Shown here in pieces: positions 58,825 to 64,000 of a DNA stretch of 64,000 nt. The first letter of the stretch is position 1; every line of letters starts with the position of its first letter. The notes below the pieces were generated by a model. It had not been told where the DNA came from, ran no database searches, and saw only the letters and a program-made list of their open reading frames with translations. The DNA is from Pyrrhosoma nymphula (lineage: Eukaryota > Arthropoda > Insecta > Odonata > Coenagrionidae): the NCBI GenBank assembly GCA_963573305.1, contig OY754331.1, forward strand, positions 13,302,868-13,366,867. The letters are read 5' to 3'. Position numbers and translations under genes: made by a program.

Positions 58825-61800
58825 AAGCAAGTTTCACGAAGTTTCACCTGACAAAACCCGACCAAAGATTCCATGATTGGCGTATTTGCTATTTTGCATT
58901 TGCCGTATAGTTGTAACTTGACGATTGAAACTTTTATTATACATACAAAACATATATCACTTTATTTTATGATTATGATGTTATGTGCATAAATGGATGA
59001 CGTCACTCTGTTTTTACACTTTTTTTAAGCTATAAGTTTTAGTTTTACTTGGTCATTTTACTCTCTTTAAAAACATCTGTCTTAACGTATCAATGGCTTT
59101 ATAAATGAAGGTCTGCTATCCAACTATGCCCAATACTCTTTGTATTATTAAATGAATACAAGTTTATCGCATAATGATTATCCTCGGTATTCCTCCGTTC
59201 AATGCTTCCTCTGCATAGCTCCAACGTAAATGGTTTAATACGCAAAAGACTATTCAAGCTCTCTTCTTCTTCCAACCGGATCCCATTTTAGAGCGAACTC
59301 AATAATTTATTGATTACTCGTACTTTGAACATCACCGTAACATGTCTTGCAGTTTAATGAAAGATCTCACTGTTGTAAATCTCTCTAGGCACTTAAGCGG
59401 TTACAATTTCGTTGTTTTAGTTCCACATCACGCTATATTCCGTGATCAGCCACAACTGTGGTAGCAGGTGTTATGTATGTACCAGCTATGAGTTCTGGTG
59501 ATTGAAAAAAAAACTTCACCTGTATGTATTTATCTTTTTTAATGTTTTGAATGTAGTTTTTTAGTAATTTTATGGAAACAATAGTTTCAAGCTTACCAGT
59601 CTAAGTGACTCAATCTCTTTTTTCATCCAAAGAGTTATAACAACGACAAATTTGGTCAAATGTTTCAACATAGTCAGGTAATGTTTATAAAACCTATGCA
59701 GCTAAAAAGCATAACAGATAATGGCACATTCTGTAATTAAAATAGTAATAGGCAGGCGTGATAGCGAAATTTCATGAAGCGAACCGCATTAGCAATCGGA
59801 TTGTGCAGTTGAGCTGAGGTATTGAAATCTAAACTCAATATAACCCAACAAATTGATGGAATTCGTATGAACAAAGTAATGTTTTACTCACTCAATATGT
59901 ATTTCCGGGGAAGGTTTTAAATTCACAAAACGGTCAAATTTGGGCTGATGGAATGAATAACTAATCGCTGTATGAATATTCATGGGCAGACACGATACGG
60001 AGACGCTCAAGTTTGTTGCTCGCAAATGCTCGCAAATACATTTTTGTAATCGATGAAGATATTATAGTCTATAAAACTTGGGAAAATCATTTTTTACTGT
60101 CAATATTTTACAAAAGAACGATTTTTTGTTTGAAACGACGTCTTTATTTATTTTAAACTAAAATTATCGAGATAAGCAATATAAATTGGTTCACCATATT
60201 AAAACTGCATTATTCATATAAAAATTTAAAAATTTTATAACATTTATCATATTTTATGGCATACATAACAATATGGTTATGATTTAATCAGCATTGACTT
60301 ATAATTTTTCACTATTTTAAAACCATTTGGGCAGGAGGCTGAACTTTAGGGAGGGTCATCTGAAATCAAAGTACTAACACAACTTTTAGACATTTAACCG
60401 ACTCCATACAGTATTTAAATTCATGAAATTAGGGCATACATACATTAGAGAAAATTACGTAGTTAAATATTTGGAAAATCAGGGCCAGTTTCTTAGTAGT
60501 GGACTTGATGAAGTTTTGAAAATTGAAAGCAGTTTTGTAGAGACTAACTAGCTTTACTGTTTTGATACTAACTAATGATAACTAATTGACTAACTGTTCT
60601 ATTTTGCTTTTGTGTACTGTGTATATGAAACATTATTATTTGTTATTACTTTTTTGCAGTTAAAGATCATAAAAAATGTAAGTTTTATGTTGAAGTTTTG
60701 AAACCATTATTGTTTTAGCCCATAGTTAAATTTTAATAGTCTAAGGTACATGCTGAACATAAAGGTTTGGCTGAAAATATTTAAGTCGATTTTCTTTAAT
60801 ATTGTATATGGAACAGACCTGGGTTTTTCTAGTATTCAGTGGAGCTTTATGAAATCTTTTACGATGCCATGAAATCCAACTGATATGATATAGTGATAGG
60901 TATCCGTGAATGAATTTTCTATAAATTTGTCAAGGGCATGAATGAAGTGATTTAAGTAGTGAAACAATTGATTCCAAAGCTCTGACGACGAGTTAAATAG
61001 GATATATTTGATGAATCATTAACTTATAGCACTTGAATGGGATCCGATAATTCAAGACCAACAATTTTCTTGTGTTTAACCAACATAATGGAAACGTAAG
61101 AAATTTGAGAGTTAACGTATTCGTGAATTATACACATGATTTCAAGAGACATATTTTTTCAAATTTTATAAATTTTGGTTTAGCAATGCTCACGAAAAAA
61201 TTCGATCCACCAACTTCCGGAAGAGCTTTCCTTCGTGACTCTGATATGAACATATCCGTCTTACTTTCCTTGTATTTCTCAAATCCCCTGACGTGCAAAA
61301 ATGGAGGAGGTGGATGCTAAAAACACGAACTCCACAATGTACTGTACTATACCTACTGATTATAAGATTAAGTCATAAAAACACGTGAAATGTAACATCA
61401 AGGGTTTATAATAATTCTAACATTATCCAGGTGTTTAGAAGTGAAATTTCCAATAGATTTAAAGACTCCACCGATTCCTCGAAAAAATTAGTCACTCTTT
61501 CCATTTCTTATTCGTTTGCCTCCTTATGTATATCTTTATCGTAGTTTTTGTGCCTTGCTGTACATGTGTCCTACAATAAAGCGTAGGTATACTTTTTTCA
61601 CTTTCTCAAATTTCTATTTTACCAAATGTATCAAAAACGCATAACTCAGCAATTGTATAGGTTCATTTTTTCAGGCTTACCTTTTTGGAAGTGAATCACA
61701 TCAACAAAGTACCTTTTTATTACATTTTAATGTCCACTTTTTCTCAATTACTGAAGTAGACTTCGTAGTTTATTTGTACCTTGATAATCATGTCACACGT

Positions 61801-64000
61801 CGAAATCATGGTCGGTGAAAATAAAAATATGGAAATTACAAAGTTTAAGATCATGGTTCATAGGTACCTATTAGTTTACACCATCGCTTATTGATAAAAG
61901 CTAATCGATCGAGTATGGTTTTCGCCATTAGCTCATTATATTCTTCCGCCTTTTTCCTTGCGGCGTTTCCATCTCTAGCTCATATTAGTAGCTTTAAGTT
62001 TTCCATTTCTTTCGTTATCTTTCCATCTATTTCTTCTCCCGGTTTTCGAATTTTCTTGGCTCTAGTTTCCCATATTTCACTTTTTTTCTTTGATATTATT
62101 AGATTACATTTCCTTATGCGTAAATAAATGAAGTTTTTGAAAAACCCCAATATAGCTAGCGGTGTGAACAAATGGATAACGATATAGGCTCGTTAAATTG
62201 ATGATGACATCGTTTTACCAAAAAGAGAATGCCAGTAGGGTGGCTAAATCAGAGCTCTCAAGAGTGGAGAAAGAGAGAAAACAAGAGAAGGGGAGGACGC
62301 GATGAGGGCGAGATGGTTCTCGAGGTGGGCGGAGGGTTAAGAGGAAATCGAATCCGCCGCTGACTCAATACCTCCTCCTCATGTGGAACGTTGCCAGTGG
62401 CAGTAGTCGGCGGCCAAGTCACCAACCTAGGGCCTCAACCCACTCGCTCCATTTCCAAATCCCATCCCCCCCACCCCACTATAACTACACCCCCTTCACC
62501 CACCCCCAGTTGGCTCCCCTGGATGCCCTGACAGCCTCGGCACGACGCCTTTCCATGGCGCCACCGCCTGAACCCGACTCCTGCCATTTGCTCCCGTGCG
62601 CCATCGTCAATACCCTCTCTCTCAAAACTCTTGTTTGTGCGGAAATCTTCTCTCTTCTATCATCATGCATTAAACCCCACCCAGGTTTTCTTGAACGAAG
62701 TGGAATATTTACTTTTTGATTCATTCAATAAATTTGCAGCTCTCAGTATCTTTCAATTCTCATGCTTTCCTGGCATAATTTATATTCTAAGCCTTTCATG
62801 ATGCATTATGTAGGAGGCATTTTTTTCAAGTAATAAAGAGGTTCCTTACTAGGGGAAACTCTTCCTAAATGTTAAGGAAATTAATTAGAGTAGAGATTAA
62901 GAGAGTTATGATATTTCGGCAATATGTTGAAATTCATGATCATAAGGGTAGTATAAAAAATTGCGATATTCATTGCGGCAATATTGATTGTCTGTTGACA
63001 TTTTCAAGTGCGTACTACTAACCTGTGTAATATGAATATTAAAATAAATAATGATTGGAAACTTTTGAATTAATTTCTTCTCCTGATGTTTCATGGGTAA
63101 CTTTGTTTTGTACATGACATGATAAGTCTCAAATTTAAAGAAAAATAATGCTAAATTTTAATAATTTCATTGAAATTTATATATGTATTTAAAAGCTGGG
63201 TAAAACATAATTTTATCCCTAGAATCAAAGGTCAACAACGATACAAGATTAGTTCAAAGACTTTTTTATCCTATTTAAGCATTCCACTGTAAAGTATTTA
63301 CCAGCATTATGCGAATAAAGTTTTAGAGAATGTTAGTAAGGAGATTCATATTCAGATTCCTTGAACCATCACCCTCTTTGATAGACTGATAAACTTATAC
63401 TGATTTTGTACTATCAGCATGCCTGCTTATAGGTCAGTTTTTCATCATACTATCAGCCATCACACGTATTTCATCAATCAGTGCATAACCTCGAGTGAAA
63501 ATAGGCTCCTGGTATTTTTTGACCTATCATCGGACTTCTTCCTATCAACAAATTCCTGGATCAGTAAGGATGCAATGGAATATCTCGAAAAAATATTTTT
63601 ACCTCACCTAACTTCCATTTTGTAGCACTTCGTACGCCACGCGCGTAGTTAGCGAGAGATCTCAGTCCAGTATTCCCCTACTCTATTTACAGGTGTATAA
63701 AATGTTGCTTTACAGAAAAATTCTATCGTGATAAGCTTACTGTCAGCGAAGCAATCAGTCTCAATGCTATCCTTAACCAAGGAGTATCTCAGGTTTTTCA
63801 GCTCATTGGTATGTGCACTGGCTCAGGAACCAATTACATGACAATCTTTTGTGTATCTTTCTCATTAATTTAGGGCTCTATAAATTTACCCTCGGACCTA
63901 GACGTTGCGCTGGACTCTCAGACCTCTATGCCTCCAAAATTGTAAAAATGTCCCAAAACCCCATTGCGTTCGGTTTCGTACCCTTAAGTAGCATCTTAAC
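58825..64000. other. unassigned DNA to the window end
   Basis: Mostly AT-rich with no recognised element. 62240-62600 is GC-rich, and its frames (62381-62719 plus, 62485-62724 minus) are low-complexity. Frames at 61072-61320, 61891-62127, 62906-63115 and 63419-63625 are short and unrecognised. A duplicated GCTCGCAAAT lies near 60020. Confidence 0.45.

Noticed and set aside
1..64000. CRISPR arrays, bacterial operons, telomeric TTAGG arrays, histone or rDNA clusters
   Set aside because: Looked for and not seen; the only rRNA-like sequence is the single 5S-like insertion at 9.86 kb.

Overview
The window reads as non-coding DNA from an arthropod nuclear genome, most likely an insect. It is AT-rich, has no densely packed long open frames, no bacterial-style operons and no host gene that I can support. 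It is full of old, broken transposable elements of animal type: Ty3/Gypsy LTR elements, CR1-like, RTE-like and RNase-H-bearing I-like non-LTR elements, tRNA-derived SINEs, a 5S rRNA-like insertion, small terminal-inverted-repeat elements and foldback repeats. Most open frames of 60-130 codons are chance frames or low-complexity translations of purine/pyrimidine tracts. The species cannot be fixed from sequence alone.

Layout. 0-5.6 kb: mostly unique AT-rich DNA, with two foldback copies near 2.0 and 2.5 kb and a SINE head at 3.5 kb. 5.7-8.3 kb: a decayed Gypsy element on the minus strand (gag zinc knuckle, protease, integrase) whose protease is split by a 5'-truncated CR1-like element on the plus strand, flanked by ATGCA on both sides. 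9.6-10.55 kb: an RTE-like reverse transcriptase remnant interrupted by a 121-nt 5S rRNA-like unit with a 7-bp target-site duplication. 10.5-41.8 kb: largely unassigned DNA with GC-rich purine/pyrimidine islands, a tRNA-like unit at 16.7 kb, a foldback at 18.0 kb, two TIR elements (24.6 and 27.3 kb), a diverged 140-bp tandem repeat (31.1 kb) and a solo LINE tail (38.8 kb). 41.8-43.5 kb: two 5'-truncated minus-strand non-LTR insertions, each with its own target-site duplication. 48.8-58.8 kb: a cluster of foldback repeats, a tRNA-derived SINE (50.7 kb), and a short Gypsy element with 127-bp LTRs whose interior has been reduced to gag joined to integrase (56.4-58.4 kb). 58.8-64 kb: mostly unassigned.

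Most notable signal. Seven foldback or half-foldback repeats that share little primary sequence repeat one skeleton: a CTGANGA-like heptamer, a hairpin, GAAA, a very short stem or none, then a UC dinucleotide, with a few flanking bases able to pair. This is the core order of a type I hammerhead self-cleaving ribozyme with a minimal stem III. At two loci the two arms differ by paired substitutions that keep the hairpin. I infer a family of hammerhead-bearing snap-back elements; cleavage activity and element class are untested.
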